A stretch of 64,000 nucleotides of DNA from Flaccisagitta enflata (GCA_965153355.1 OZ231127.1:93062001-93126000), one strand, 5' to 3'. Counted from the first letter of the stretch, positions 22,903 to 44,066 are shown. Made by a program: numbers and translations. The notes: generated by a model from the letters alone, not told the origin.

Positions 22903-22960
22903 ATGGACACGTTCTCCGACACTACAAGTTGGTTCACCACTTATTATTACAATGGAAATG
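22903..22960 (+). CDS. Possible first coding exon of an unknown gene
   Basis: An ATG in a strong context (GGCACCATGG) opens 58 nt encoding MDTFSDTTSWFTTYYYNGN, ending at a donor GGAAATG/GTATGT. No matching downstream exon was found; the LINE inserts 175 bp later. It could be an interrupted gene or a LINE 5' UTR coincidence. Confidence 0.3.
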
Positions 22961-23134
22961 GTATGTTTTAAAGAATACAATCGACCAACTATAGTGTAAC
23001 TCAGGTCACTGATGAAGGTTGAAGTGGTGTCTTTGATCATAACAAAACAAGGTCTAGAGCTTCTGAGTTAGTTTCCCTGCATATATCTCGCTTTCTTCTC
23101 GTTTTTCTCAATCACTCCCCCAGTCACTAATTAC

Positions 23135-26100
23135 ATGATTAACAATGACTTAACAACTTCGGATGTCTTGGCAGACGAAACAAGAAATTTTTGCAAAATC
23201 TATGAACATAGCGAGGATGATGACCACATCATCCCCTTACTGGACAGTCTATACTTTACTGAGACAGAATTTGTTGACAATGCAAACCTAAAAAATATCA
23301 ATAACTCTAAAAACCTCACCATCCTTTCTCTAAATATTGCTAATCTTTTCTCAAAACTGAGTTCATTCAAAATATTTCTCAATAATGTGAGCACCCAAAA
23401 TAATAAACCAGATATCATTGTTGTTGTAGAAACTCACATTTCTAGAGATGTTAATGCTGGCTTTACACCATATGAACTTAAAAATATTTTACCAGGATAC
23501 AATTTTTTCCACAAAGGAAGGACTCTTAAAAAAGGTGGTGGTGTAGGAGTTTTCACGAGAAAAAACTTGATGGGCGAAGCAGAAATTTGCACAGAGGTTT
23601 CCTCAAAGGTTGAATTTCTGGAGGAAATATTTGAAAACATTACAGTAAGAATACCTGGACTAATACCAACCAAAAATGGCAGCACAAAAAAGGACCTGAT
23701 AGTCTCTGCTATTTACAGACAACCAAATAACAACGAACTTGACAAATTCAAGACGGAACTTGGTAAACTTCTGGCTACTGTAGATAAGAGTAAAAATGAG
23801 CTTGTCATAGCAGGAGATTTCAATCTTGACCTCCTGAAATATGATCATCACCAACCAACGGCTGACTACCTTGATCAAATTACAACACACGGACTGCTAC
23901 CACGGATTGTAAGACCAACAAGAATTAAAAAACAAAGTGCTACACTTATTGATCACATCTTTACCCGTGACAATGGACAAAATATCATTAGTGGCATAAT
24001 TGACACAGAAATTGCTGGTAGTAGCGGCTACACTGACCATTATCCAACATTCATCATATTAGAAATCGGAATGACAAAAAAAGTGAAAAAGGAGACCTTT
24101 GAAAAAACTTTCTTCACTAAGGAAAACCATCTTCAAAGGAGGGAAGGGCTGAGGCAAGAAAATTGGAATGAGGTGTATGAACAAAATGATCCAAACCTGG
24201 TGTACGATTTAATAATCGCAAAATATGCCAAACACTACAATGAAACCAAGACAGTGAAAATATGCAAAAAAGGATCTAGTAGGTACAAACGGGAACCGTG
24301 GATGACCAATGAACTTTTGACTGACATGAGGAAAAGAGACAGATTGGTCAAAATAAAAAATAGAAGGCCAGAGTACCAAAGGCTGAGGAATGAAATTGTT
24401 GCAAAGTGTAGAAAGGCACAAAAACAATACATTGAAAAACAAATTAAGGATAGCATGGGAGACATAAAGAGACACTGGGCAGTGATTAAACAAGTCACTA
24501 ACAAAACAAACAACAAAGATGAAGTTACAACTGGGTTTTACTATTCGGGCAAATGGGTTGAAAATGACCAAGAAAATGCTGATAACTTTAATGATTTTTA
24601 TGCTAAAGTTGGCAAAGAAACGAACCAGAGTGTGGGGCAATCCACAAATGATGCGCAACACTACCTTAATAAACATGTTACAATTAATCAGAACTCGATA
24701 CTCCTTAGTGATATTGTCGCCGAGGATGTCACTGATGCTTGTAAAAAATTTAAACTCAAAACTAGCAAAGACCCAATGGGATTACAACAAAATATTGTTT
24801 TAAATGACATAGATATACTTGCCCCAATGGTGGCACATCTTATCAATTGCTCGCAAAGAGAAGGCATTATTCCAGAAAATGCAAAAATTGCAAGAGTGAT
24901 ACCTATCTATAAAAACAAGGGCAGTAAACAAATGTATGAAAACCACAGACCAATCTCATTACTTCCTATATTTTCAAAGATCATTGAGCGACTTATCTAT
25001 AACAAAGTTTTCGAGTTCCTGGTCCGCTATGAAATCATTTTTGACTCACAATATGGGTTTAGGAGAGGACACAACACTACTCATGCCACTCTTGACTTTC
25101 TTGGGTCTATTGAGGATGCTATGGAAAAGAATGAACACGCAATTGGAATATTTTGTGACCTGAGTAAGGCCTTTGATACTCTAAATCATGACATTCTACT
25201 TTTAAAATTAGAGCACTATGGAATAAGAGGAATAGCCCTCAACTGGTTTAAGTCCTACTTAAAAGACAGAAAGCAATACACAGAATGGGGCAATTGCAAA
25301 AGCTCTCTGCTAGCTCTAGAGACTGGTGTACCTCAAGGCAGTATTCTTGGACCTCTCCTCTTTCTTATCTATATCAATGACTTGCCCTCTTCCACAAAAC
25401 TGAAATCTGTAATGTATGCTGATGATACAAATCTACTTGTTAGAGGCAAGACTCTGGAAACAGTTATCAGGGATCTTAACTATGAACTGGAAAATGTCAA
25501 TGACTATTTTAAAGCTAACCAACTTAAACTTAACCCACATAAAACCAAAATGGTCTATTTTAGTAAGTCACTAACCCACCCTGATAACACTGATGATGTT
25601 ACTCTGGACGGTGTAAAACTGCAATATGAAGAAGATGCGCCATTTCTTGGAATACAAATAGATAGCCGACTCAACTGGGATAAGCACTGTATAAAGGTTG
25701 CAAACACAATATCGCGTAATAACAGTGTAATTAATAGAGTAAAAAAAATACTTCCTCCGTCATCCCTCAAGCTCCTATATAATTCATTTATTCAGCCCCA
25801 TCTGCAGTATGGCTTGCCCGCATGGGGAGGATGCAGCGGTCAAAACAAAAACAGAATAGTGTCAATTCAAAAACGTGCAATCAGAACAATAACTAAGTCT
25901 TATTACTCCTCCCATACTGAACCTAGAATGAAGAAGACAGGCTTACTTAAGTTTGAAGATCTCTATAAGCAACAATGTCTGATGCTAACTCATGACTGCA
26001 TAAACAATAACGCCCCAAATGAGATTAAACAGTTTGTGAAAAAAGATCAGGAAGTCAGTAGGTTCCATTTAAGGGCCCACACCCATGAACCTCTTAATCT

Positions 26101-26305
26101 AAGGATACCAGTCTATAAAACAAGGGCAGGCAAGAATGGTTTCCGTTCAAAGGGACCCAACTTCTGGAATGAGATACCCAGTGATACTAAAAAGATAGCC
26201 AGAAAATCTATCTTTAAAAATGCCATAAAACGGCAATTACTGCAAGGATATGCACACAAGACAATTTGCAACAACCCACGATGCACTGACAAACGACACC
26301 ATTAG
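23135..26305 (+). CDS. LINE ORF2-like protein: APE endonuclease plus reverse transcriptase
   Basis: An intact 1056-residue frame. Residues about 60-310 are an APE-type endonuclease with the expected order of motifs: E99 in VVVETH, AGDFNLD (226-232), LIDHIF (271-276), SGYTDHYP (297-304). Residues about 580-830 are a reverse transcriptase with HRPISLLP, FCDLSKAFD (D675), GVPQGSILGP (731-740) and MYADD (760-764). The C-terminus has a short CNNPRC pair. The architecture matches the Jockey/CR1 group of non-LTR retrotransposons, which nick target DNA and reverse-transcribe in place. No ORF1 is seen upstream. The lack of stops or shifts over 3.2 kb means recent insertion and possible activity. ATG at 23135 is the first in frame. 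Confidence 0.93.
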   Translation: MINNDLTTSDVLADETRNFCKIYEHSEDDDHIIPLLDSLYFTETEFVDNANLKNINNSKNLTILSLNIANLFSKLSSFKIFLNNVSTQNNKPDIIVVVETHISRDVNAGFTPYELKNILPGYNFFHKGRTLKKGGGVGVFTRKNLMGEAEICTEVSSKVEFLEEIFENITVRIPGLIPTKNGSTKKDLIVSAIYRQPNNNELDKFKTELGKLLATVDKSKNELVIAGDFNLDLLKYDHHQPTADYLDQITTHGLLPRIVRPTRIKKQSATLIDHIFTRDNGQNIISGIIDTEIAGSSGYTDHYPTFIILEIGMTKKVKKETFEKTFFTKENHLQRREGLRQENWNEVYEQNDPNLVYDLIIAKYAKHYNETKTVKICKKGSSRYKREPWMTNELLTDMRKRDRLVKIKNRRPEYQRLRNEIVAKCRKAQKQYIEKQIKDSMGDIKRHWAVIKQVTNKTNNKDEVTTGFYYSGKWVENDQENADNFNDFYAKVGKETNQSVGQSTNDAQHYLNKHVTINQNSILLSDIVAEDVTDACKKFKLKTSKDPMGLQQNIVLNDIDILAPMVAHLINCSQREGIIPENAKIARVIPIYKNKGSKQMYENHRPISLLPIFSKIIERLIYNKVFEFLVRYEIIFDSQYGFRRGHNTTHATLDFLGSIEDAMEKNEHAIGIFCDLSKAFDTLNHDILLLKLEHYGIRGIALNWFKSYLKDRKQYTEWGNCKSSLLALETGVPQGSILGPLLFLIYINDLPSSTKLKSVMYADDTNLLVRGKTLETVIRDLNYELENVNDYFKANQLKLNPHKTKMVYFSKSLTHPDNTDDVTLDGVKLQYEEDAPFLGIQIDSRLNWDKHCIKVANTISRNNSVINRVKKILPPSSLKLLYNSFIQPHLQYGLPAWGGCSGQNKNRIVSIQKRAIRTITKSYYSSHTEPRMKKTGLLKFEDLYKQQCLMLTHDCINNNAPNEIKQFVKKDQEVSRFHLRAHTHEPLNLRIPVYKTRAGKNGFRSKGPNFWNEIPSDTKKIARKSIFKNAIKRQLLQGYAHKTICNNPRCTDKRHH

Positions 26306-26450
26306 TTACTTGCTCAATTCCTTGGTTATTTAGGTTAGGGATTGGTTAGGCCAGGTTAGGTTAAGGTTAGGACAATTGTACTATACACCTTTTCTCCTTT
26401 TGTTTGTTCTTTACCTAAAAGTGAGACAAATAAACTAATCAAACAATAAA
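26306..26450 (+). mobile_element. LINE 3' UTR and tail
   Basis: After the stop come GGTTAGG-like words, then AATAAACTAATCAAACAATAAA, interpreted as poly(A)-type signal and short tandem tail at the 3' end of the LINE. Confidence 0.6.
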
Positions 26451-26474
26451 CATGTATTTGGTATAATTCTAGCT

Positions 26475-27340
26475 TTTTTTTTCCCCCGGAGTCTGCTTGT
26501 AGTTCTCCTTGGAGTACTCTTGCAGCACTCCATCTGACCCCTATGGGGTTCTAACGGCTGACCGCCTCGCGGTTTTACCTGTGACTGCTTCGGCAGCGCC
26601 CCCGGGAAACTTGGGGCACCTCCTACAAAAAACAACAACAACCATACTGAAAGTTAAGTGCTATGGAGAATCAAGCTATCTTAATCAGCAAAACAACCAC
26701 CAACGAACGGACAAACCAGCTCATGGTCTGATAACTTTATTCTGGGCAATATTTAGAATTCTATATTCTAAAGGAAAAAAAAAAAGAAGGATAAGTTAAA
26801 CAAGAGGGGCCTTGAAACACTCAAGGCTGGACTGACGATTGAAACGGACAATACTCGGCCTGGTTACTGATTACTGGGACTCATGACTGCTGGAGGAAGA
26901 TATTCTCGCAAAACAATGCCAGGAGGCATTTTCTGGGATGCTGGGGATTCGCCCAGGGGGGCCTTTGGGGCATGCCAAGACGCCCGAGGAAGAAGGGATC
27001 GCCATGTTTACGATAGCATTGTTGGCTCTGAACAGAGTCTGGATTTATGGGACATTTACACTCGTTCTGCCGGTATTCTTACCGGTATCTCGTCGCTCTT
27101 TGGATTTATGACTATTTTCTTTGTTTGTACAAAATTTTTGTACCGGATTCGTGATTTTATGGGGATTGCCCAGGACAAGTCGTCCAAAACAAGTACGCCG
27201 TTTTTTTATTCTTGTGTTATTATTGGAAGCCCCGGCTTAAGTGTAATCCCCCCTCCCCCACTTGATCATTGCGCTGCTGTGTTACCATTTTGCCCCATGG
27301 AGGGAATAAATCTTGTTTTCATTTCATTTCATTTCATTAC
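26475..27340 (+). mobile_element. Second retroelement 3' region with TTTCA tail
   Basis: Ends GGAATAAATCTTG followed by four to five TTTCA repeats (27317-27339), a typical LINE/SINE 3' tail. The interior has no reverse transcriptase. A frame at 26883-27383 has a hydrophobic stretch (GILTGISSLFGFMTIFFVC) but overlaps the tail, so I do not call it a gene. The 5' limit is unclear; a C/G-rich stem-forming stretch starts at 26475. Confidence 0.5.
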
Positions 27341-27482
27341 GTCAAACATAGTACTTAAAGAGAAAATTGATATCAGATCATGAAAATGAAGCTTTGAGAT
27401 TGATGATTGACAATTGACAAGAAAAGATGAAAAGATCTACGAGATGAATAGATTATCCTTAGACAAGTACCCTGTCATCAAA

Positions 27483-28020
27483 TACAACTGTAACGAAAGA
27501 AATCTTTATTAGACTTAAAGTATCAATAATGAGGAATTCTGTTTTGTGACATCTAAAAGCGCATAACCTATCATTTATTCATGCCAAATTTCAAAGCACT
27601 GGCTCAAGTGGTTTGGTTTCCACGGGATTTCCAAATTTGACAAGATTTTCTTCAAAAACATCATTTTTAAGCATTTTCTTATGTAAAAGCTGTGCTAAAT
27701 TCATGAAAAATAAAAATTGACCAAAACAACCAGATTAGTCAAGAATACTTCTCACTACATCATTTTTTTGCATTTTGCAAAATTTTTTCACAATTGAAAA
27801 AAATTTGAGCAAACATTTAAAAATTTTCTGAATCAGAATTTGTTTGAAATTACTTAGCAACTTTTTCATTCAAATAGGTATTGGGGCCAAACCATTTGAG
27901 CCAGAGTTTTGAAATTTTGCATGAAAAAATGATAGATCATATGCTTTCAACAGATACAAAGCGGAATTCTTCAATATAAATACTTTACGCACAATAAAGG
28001 TTTCTTTTGTTACAGTTGTA
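27483..28020. mobile_element. Foldback element E (538 bp)
   Basis: Ends TACAACTGTAAC and GTTACAGTTGTA, with arms of about 160 bp. Matching inner words include TTTGGTTTCC/GGGGCCAAACC and TGCCAAATTTCAAAGC with its inverse. No coding. Confidence 0.75.
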
Positions 28021-28430
28021 ATTGATGGCAGAGTAAAGTGCATCTTCTAGAGTGTATCTTCTAGAGTGACATTGATGCTGATGCACATGAAAGCCCAACA
28101 CTTTTTTCAAAGGTCCGATGAGTTAGCAATTTTGAATTTATCCTGAAAGATAAGAGCATTGATCTAACACCAAAGTGTTCACAGAAAACGCTTGTTCATC
28201 GTTTAAGATTACGCTCAGATTTACATATGATTAGATCTAAACCTGCACGATCTAGTTACAGACAGATCTACCGACCAGTGAACGTACGCTTTGAGCCCTT
28301 GACATGAATGTCGTCTTAACTTACACGCGACTGAATAGCACCGAAAAAGAAAATGTGAAAGAGAGAGACTCACAAGGAAGAAGAGAGAGATTACATTCCG
28401 GACTTAATAAGTTATTAAAAACGAAAAGAA
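28021..28430. other. No gene seen
   Basis: Mixed sequence without a coding frame. A direct repeat TCTTCTAGAGTG lies at 28043-28068. Confidence 0.4.
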
Positions 28431-29630
<1,200 letters not shown>

Positions 29631-29635
29631 CTCTA

Positions 29636-29848
29636 CATCTCGTCGTCGTTGTTGTTGTCGTTGTCATCGTCGTCATTGTCTTTGTCGTCGTCACCGTCAT
29701 TTCAGTCATTGTCGTTGTCCTAAGTTTTAACCTCTTTTCAGTCGTCGTCTTCGTCGTCTTTGTGTTTCGTTTTCTTCCATTTTCCATCTTCATCATCCTT
29801 CATTGGACATCAAAAAATATCATCGTCGTCTTCATCATCGCGTCGTCA

Positions 29849-29887
<39 letters not shown>

Positions 29888-30055
29888 TCATCGCCGTGAT
29901 AGCTGAAATGTATATACGCCATGTGATGTTCTAATTGACAAACTAGTTGAAAGCCGTCATCGTCGTCATTGTCGTCGTCGTCGTCGTCGTTGTTGTCGTT
30001 TTCGCCGTAGTCACCGTCGTCGCTGTCGTTGTCATTTTCGTCATCGCCTCAGCGG
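29636..30055 (+). repeat. (GTC)n-type trinucleotide tracts
   Basis: Two tracts, 29636-29890 and 29950-30050, of imperfect CGT/CAT trinucleotides. They sit immediately upstream of the TATA box of the Ser-rich gene and are CpG-rich. Confidence 0.8.
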
Positions 30056-30063
30056 CCGGCGCG

Positions 30064-30070
30064 TATAAAT
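30064..30070 (+). promoter_or_regulatory. TATA box of the Ser-rich gene
   Basis: TATAAAT in a GC-rich frame (GGCGCG before, CGCGGGG after), 319 bp upstream of the ATG at 30389. Confidence 0.55.
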
Positions 30071-30388
30071 CGCGGGGATTTAGATCGGAGATGGAGAGCT
30101 CTTTAAGGATGCCGGAACGCGTGGTGGACTATTTCTAGGCCAGTTGATGTTATCGGAGATTCCTCCCCCGTCTTTAAAGAGCGGCGTGAAGTAAGGTCAA
30201 CAAATTGTCACCCGTCGACTCGTTTCGAAACAAACAAACCAACCTATACAGTTTCAATGATCCGGGTATGATTTCTCGTCCTTGGAAAAGAATCACACTG
30301 TCGTGAATGAGCGACTTGCAATTTAATCTGCAGCCTAAATCTTCTTAAACGTAAGACTGGTGGCAGTTGAATTAGGAGAAATTTCAGA

Positions 30389-35904
<5,516 letters not shown>

Positions 35905-35998
35905 ACTCTTACTCCACTTGACATCCTCGAATCAACTGTTAGTGTTTCCATATAGTGTGTGTTTGTGATTGTACCTATGTGAGCGTGTTTTTCTTAGA

Positions 35999-35999
<1 letters not shown>

Positions 36000-36072
<73 letters not shown>
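36000..36072. repeat. (GT)n microsatellite
   Basis: About 70 bp of pure GT, 95 bp past the stop of the Ser-rich gene. Confidence 0.95.
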
Positions 36073-36073
<1 letters not shown>

Positions 36074-36076
36074 AAT

Positions 36077-36302
36077 TTTTATTTGTAGACACGCAACTCA
36101 AAAAGAGACTTTGGCCATCCATCAGTCTGTCCATCTGTCCATCTGTCCATCTGTCATTCCGTAGAAGTGATCAAGTAAAAAAGTGAAAAAATAAGCGTTT
36201 TGGATACTTTTTATGTAAGTTTGTGCATGGAGTGAGGTTTAGGGTGTGGATGGGGGTTGGATGCCTCTGCCCACCCAACGATATTGTGACCCCACGTCAC
36301 TT
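36077..36302 (+). repeat. Family 1 element, variant tail
   Basis: Head TTTTTATTTGTAGACACGCA; tail CTGCCCACCCAACGATATTG then TGACCCCACGTCACTTG instead of the CCGGCCTTG tail. The copy at 42690-42920 shares this alternative tail. Confidence 0.7.
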
Positions 36303-36396
36303 GTTTTGATTTACTATATCAGATGTAACCTTATTTCGCCAATAATCGTTACAGCGGGATTTAACCATAGTGCAAATGTTCTTTTAATAACCTTAG

Positions 36397-36544
36397 AACA
36401 ACATCGAGGATCGCAGTTGATCCAAGTGACCGACCCTTCAACAACACCACCGCGCTTGCAGCTCTACATGTGTTCCTTTCTTTGGGCTTGCGGCGACACC
36501 AACAATCAGGACAACGACGATACGCTCACTCATTCTGCGAACTG
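36397..36544 (+). CDS. Candidate exon, unknown gene
   Basis: Acceptor AATAACCTTAG and donor CTG/GTATAT bound 148 nt. The frame starting at 36398 is open and protein-like (DPSDRPFNNTTALAALHVFL, ending AHSFCEL) and leaves in phase 0. It may continue into 36819. Unrecognised. Confidence 0.4.
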
Positions 36545-36818
36545 GTATATACGACAGAAGAGAGATAGAGATAGATAGAGAGATAGAGAGAGAGATAGAG
36601 AGAGATATAGAATAATAAGAATATTTAGAGAGAGATAGAGACAGAGATTGACAATTCAGACAGATACAGACAGACAGACAGATTAACAGAGAGAAATTAA
36701 GAGAGAGAGAATCATCTAGTAAATTGCATGTTTTGTGAAATTTTCTGTGCTGAATGAATGTTACCATTTATGTAATTATGTACAACACTTCTTTTTATTC
36801 AACTGTTTTATATATCAG

Positions 36819-36893
36819 ATGGAGAAAGAAAATTGGAGGAATAATTCAACTTATGAGCGAGATTGTATGGACAAAAACTGGAAAACGTTCATG
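36819..36893 (+). CDS. Candidate exon, unknown gene
   Basis: Acceptor TATATATCAG and donor TTCATG/GTGAAG bound 75 nt; phase 0 at both ends, so it can follow the exon at 36397-36544. It encodes MEKENWRNNSTYERDCMDKN and five more residues. Another frame just downstream (36900-37040) is hydrophobic and membrane-like, so the true frame is open to doubt. Confidence 0.3.
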
Positions 36894-37034
36894 GTGAAGG
36901 ACTCCTGGTGGCTACCTTGGCTGCGTTTATCGCGATGCCAGCCTTGATAAATTGGGACTGGCTTCAGTTGCTATCTCAATCGCTTGTGTTATCTTTTACT
37001 ATTTTTATGCTACTTTACACCCAGCATTATTTGT

Positions 37035-37130
37035 CCATCCGACCCCTTTTGGGCAGCGGCTCCAAAGGGGCCGTTGACCTATGCTTTCACATATGGTGAA
37101 ATTTCTCCTTCTCCTTCTCCAGTAGGGTGG
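37035..37130 (+). repeat. Family 2 element, partial
   Basis: GGGCAGCGGCTCCAAAGGGG, CTATGCTTTCACATATGG and a CTCCTTCTCC stretch, as in the other two copies. Confidence 0.6.
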
Positions 37131-37439
37131 TCATGGATAGGTTCAAATTTCAAAAAGTGATATACTCTATTAATAGCATAAATGTACCAAATTAGAAAGT
37201 TTTCCTACAAGGAGAGGTCTGAGTTTGAAGATTAAACCAGGTCGGCAAAACTATAGGCTTCCTACGGCAATGAAAAAATCCCCATAGTAAGCTTATGGTT
37301 TTGCCGACAAGGTTTCTTGTTTGATTTTACACCCTAGCTTATGAGAAATACTTCTTTTATATTGACATTGTGCAAAAGGCTCAAAATACATCAGTATGAA
37401 ATTTGACCCAACTGGGACCATCTTATTCTCTCACTCATT

Positions 37440-38222
37440 CTCCCACCCTATTCTCCCCCTGAGGCCCAAATCCTAGCTTTGAGGCTCAAACCCAGCTTGA
37501 GGCTCAAATCCCAGCCTTGAGCCTCAAATCCCAGTCTCCACAGGCTCAAATCCGCCCCAGGCTCAAAATCCCAGTCTCCAGGCTAAATCCAGCCTTGAGG
37601 CTCCAATCCAGCCTGGAGGCTAAATCCCAGCCTTTAGGCTCAAATCCCAGCCTCGAGGCTCAAATCTCATCTAAAGCTCAAATCAGTCTCAGGTTCAAAT
37701 CAGTCTCAAGGCCCAACTTACTGAGGCTCAAATCCAAGCCTTGAATCTCAAATTCTAGCCTTCATGCTCAAATCCTAGCCTTGAAGCTCAAATACCAACC
37801 TTGATAATTCCAGCCTTTGAGTGGCCAAATAAAGACGGCATAGGTCATTTGCCTCTTCAAGCCGCTTTTGCACTTAATCACTTACACTCCACATACACTC
37901 ACAAAGGGGCAACGGGTGCCAAATCCTAGCCTCTAGGCTCAAATCTTAGCATCTAGCACAAAATCTAGCCCAAAGACCCAAATCCAAACCTAAAGGCCCA
38001 AATCCCAGCGTCAAAGCCTAAATCCTAACCTCAAGCACCAGATTTCAGTCTTGAAGCTGGAATTACAGCCTGCAGGATGTCAAAAATACCAAGAGGCTGG
38101 CATCGGGACCTTGAGGCTAGGATTTGAGCCTTGAGGCTAAGATTTGGGCCTTGAGGCTGGAATTTAGGCCTTGAGACTGGGATTTGGGCCTTGAGACTGA
38201 ATTTGGGCTCGAGACTGGATTG
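37440..38222. repeat. Inverted pair of about 20-bp minisatellite arrays
   Basis: 37450-38050 reads GAGGCTCAAATCCCAGCCTT repeats. From about 38070 to 38222 the same unit runs in the opposite direction (GATTTGAGCCTTGAGGCTGG). About 35 degenerate units in total. Related to the arrays at 54.8-57.2 kb. Confidence 0.8.
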
Positions 38223-38227
38223 AGGGG

Positions 38228-38402
38228 AGGGATGGAGGAGGAGGAGGAGGAGGAGAAGGAGGTAGAGGAGAAAATCTCCCATATGTGTGAAAGCATAGGT
38301 CATCGACTTTCAAGCCGCTGCCCGCTCCTCTCCCTTTTAACTTCAACTGACAACCCACTAGGCAGGCATGGGTACCGCTGACCACTAACGCTTTTGCGAC
38401 TA
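38228..38402 (-). repeat. Family 2 element, minus orientation
   Basis: Reverse complement matches 4150-4350: GCAAAAGCG, GGTCAGCGGTACCCATGCC, GGCAGCGGCTT, CTATGCTTTCACACATATGG. Confidence 0.7.
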
Positions 38403-38409
38403 TCTTTTT

Positions 38410-38469
38410 TAATTCTTCTATTCCTCCTTTCTTTCTTTCCTTCTCTCACTCATTCTTTCTCTTTTTTGT

Positions 38470-38500
<31 letters not shown>

Positions 38501-39404
38501 CGCTGTGTATCTGGCCTTGTTTACAAATGAACCATTGTCTAAATTTTCTGATCTATAAAAATTCAACAATAAATACTCACTGATAGTTTTGTCCCGTGTT
38601 TGACAAATAAAAACCTATCATTCAAGTGTCCTTGATGAGTGTCTGTTTGTGCACAGTTGTGCATGTCAGTGTGTTGTTTATGTGGGCAAACGAAAGTCTG
38701 TATAGTTAGCTTGCAGTCATAAACAGAGCTAGAGGATGCTCCTTTTAAGCAGGACAAATTTTGATATGAATGCTTCAGTCAGTTTGTAAGAGTATCTTTG
38801 GATGCATCATCGCACCTCTCTGAGAAGGTCTATCCATCCATTGGTCCATCTGTCTGTGTGAGCATTACACCTATGCCTAAATCATACAGATGACGTATCG
38901 AGTTGCCCAGATGGGCATGTTGCTCTATGAGTAAGTTAGCTCTGTTTACTTCCGCTTTGGTTAGCCAGGCAGGAGAAAGGCCAGCTGTGATATATATGGT
39001 TTTAGATGCATCAAAATGCAGATTTAATCCGACTTGAGCTATGAATTGTCACCTTTCGAGCACATAGCTGAGGTCTGTCAGGTCTGTCTGCTCTGGCTGC
39101 CTCGGATCACTTGATCAGAAAAACATGCTCTTGTCCGCAGTTAATGTCTGTGTAGTTCCGATCTTTGTCACAAATTGCGTCCTTTTCTTGACATAGAAAG
39201 AGGCAATAAAAAATGACCATAGGGTAGATAGTACCCCGTAGGCTAAATCAAATGGTTTTGGCAGACATGATTTTTTGTTGATCTCTCATGTCCAAAGTAT
39301 TCATATTAGAGAGGAGGTCCTTCATTGATTGGTTAGTGTTGTAAGTCCTGATACATTTAAAGAGGGTCAGACTATTTGTTTCCTAAATTATATATGAATT
39401 AAGT
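38410..39404. other. No gene seen
   Basis: CTTT microsatellite at 38425-38502, a Family 1b head at 38790-38860, otherwise mixed sequence without coding signal. Confidence 0.5.
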
Positions 39405-39515
39405 CACCCCTTAAAATAACTTAAAATGACTTAAAATGACTTGTAATAAGTTAGAATGACTCAAAATGACTTAGAATAACTTTAAATGACTTAAAATGAC
39501 TTAAAATGACCTAAG
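39405..39515. repeat. 10-bp repeat (AAAATGACTT)
   Basis: About ten imperfect copies, directly followed by a truncated Family 1 element. Confidence 0.85.
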
Positions 39516-39537
39516 AGTTGACGTTATAGTACAAAAA

Positions 39538-39640
39538 AGTAAAGTGTGACGGACGGACGGACCAACGGAACAATGGACGGACCGACGGACGGACGGACCG
39601 ACAAAACGGGTTGTAGAGTCGCGTGCACGCGACTAAAAAA
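39538..39640 (-). repeat. Family 1 element, head half only
   Basis: GACGGACGGACGGACC repeats then GGGTTGTAGAGTCGCGTGCACGCGACTAAAAA. The tail half is missing and is replaced by the 10-bp array. Confidence 0.8.
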
Positions 39641-41003
39641 TCAAAATTAAGATACTCTAATTTTTCCCCCAAAATTTTAAACCCAGGTCGATTTTTTTTT
39701 CCTGATGTCAGTAGAAATGCTCAATACCTAACCAGCAAAAAAAATCCGATTATCAAAAATCCAATTTTTGGAGCCGCAATGACTGTTTTTTCACCCGCAT
39801 GTCATTGCAAAAAGGAGACAGTTTTTGACACAAAAATGTCATCGATTTTTGACTTCGATGAGCTCGTGACGCCGCTGTAGCTCTAAAATAGGTCTAAAAA
39901 AGTTGGTTTGGTCTTAGTTTATGTTTTTCCTCACCTTTTAGACCAGTGTTGATGCCCATTTCTCAAAATCAATTTTTGACCCCCCAAAGTTGGCCGTGTT
40001 CACTTTTCGTAGAGATACGGCACAGTGCCGTAGGGGGATGCCATACCCCATCGTCAACCCCTTAGGGTCTATACATTACATTAGTAAAAGATCAATCCCC
40101 TCATTGTACTAATGCTCAGGTTATGAGCTCCCCCGTATTTCCAAGTCTAGACGACCTCTACTGTACCTCCTACAAAAATAGTTTTGCTGCATGAAAAAAA
40201 GTGTAACTTTACTATTTAGGAAATAAGTAAATATACAACTTCTACCAAGGATATCTGTTTAAAAAAAAACAACAAATAGATTTTAAAAAAAAATAAATCT
40301 TCATTAAAAAATTTCAAAATGAGTTTAATCTGGTTTCTGTAACCATTTAGAAACTACAAGTAAAAGAGTAAAAACATTCATTTTATATATCTAGATAATT
40401 TTGAGGGTAGTAAAATATAATTTTTTGATGATTTTTATAAAAAATACCTCTGCTTCCAGAGCAGATAAATATTTTTTTTCTCAAAAAAACAAAATAATCT
40501 ACATAAAAAAATCTAACGAGTCAAAACGGTTCCGTTTAGAAATGGCAAACAAAATCATGAACTTTTTCCCAAAATGCAAAATTTGCTCAAAAATGATAGG
40601 ACAATATTACATGTAATTAAAATGATACGGAAAATTGTTTTCAATACTTTTACAAAAACGTTTAAAAAACGTTCAATTATTGAATTGAATTAAGAACAAG
40701 TTACCTGATATTTTCAATGCAATGATTAAGTGGATATTCATTTAAAAATTGTAATATACCGCGGGTGTATATATACTTTTTTCCAAGGTAGTAGTTTACA
40801 AATACACATGAACATTTTATCCTGCGCAGCAAATTTACCCCCCAAAGAACAAGATAATTCAAATTGATTTCCCTATTTTTTCCAGCATACCTACTCACAC
40901 CCCCCAAAGAACAAGATAATTCAAATTGATTTCCCTATTTTTTCCAGCATACCTACTCACACACATACTACGCAACAAATGTGCTAAGTTTGATTCTCTC
41001 GTT
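39641..41003. other. AT-rich region with a 62-bp tandem duplication
   Basis: No gene. 40838-40899 and 40900-40961 are near-identical 62-bp copies starting CCCCCCAAAGAACAAGATAA. Confidence 0.7.
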
Positions 41004-41009
41004 TTTATT
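41004..41009 (-). terminator. Polyadenylation signal of the REEP gene
   Basis: Minus-strand AATAAA, 186 bp past the stop codon at 41195. Confidence 0.4.
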
Positions 41010-41194
41010 TCAAAGTGACGTCATTTTCAATCGGATTTCAATCTTTGTTGATCCTCGGCATCAGTATCTTCATTGTCCCTGACGTCCGCGTCTGTATGAA
41101 CAGAGAAGGAGAAAGGGGTTGTCAATGTAGAGTCAGACAAAAAGGTTGCCAATGGGCTCCATCAATTTCATTTCCTTGTACTCCTAAGTCCAAA

Positions 41195-44066
<2,872 letters not shown>

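Noticed and set aside
26883-27383. 166-codon frame with a hydrophobic stretch
   Set aside because: It runs into the AATAAA and TTTCA tail of a retroelement and resembles no family.
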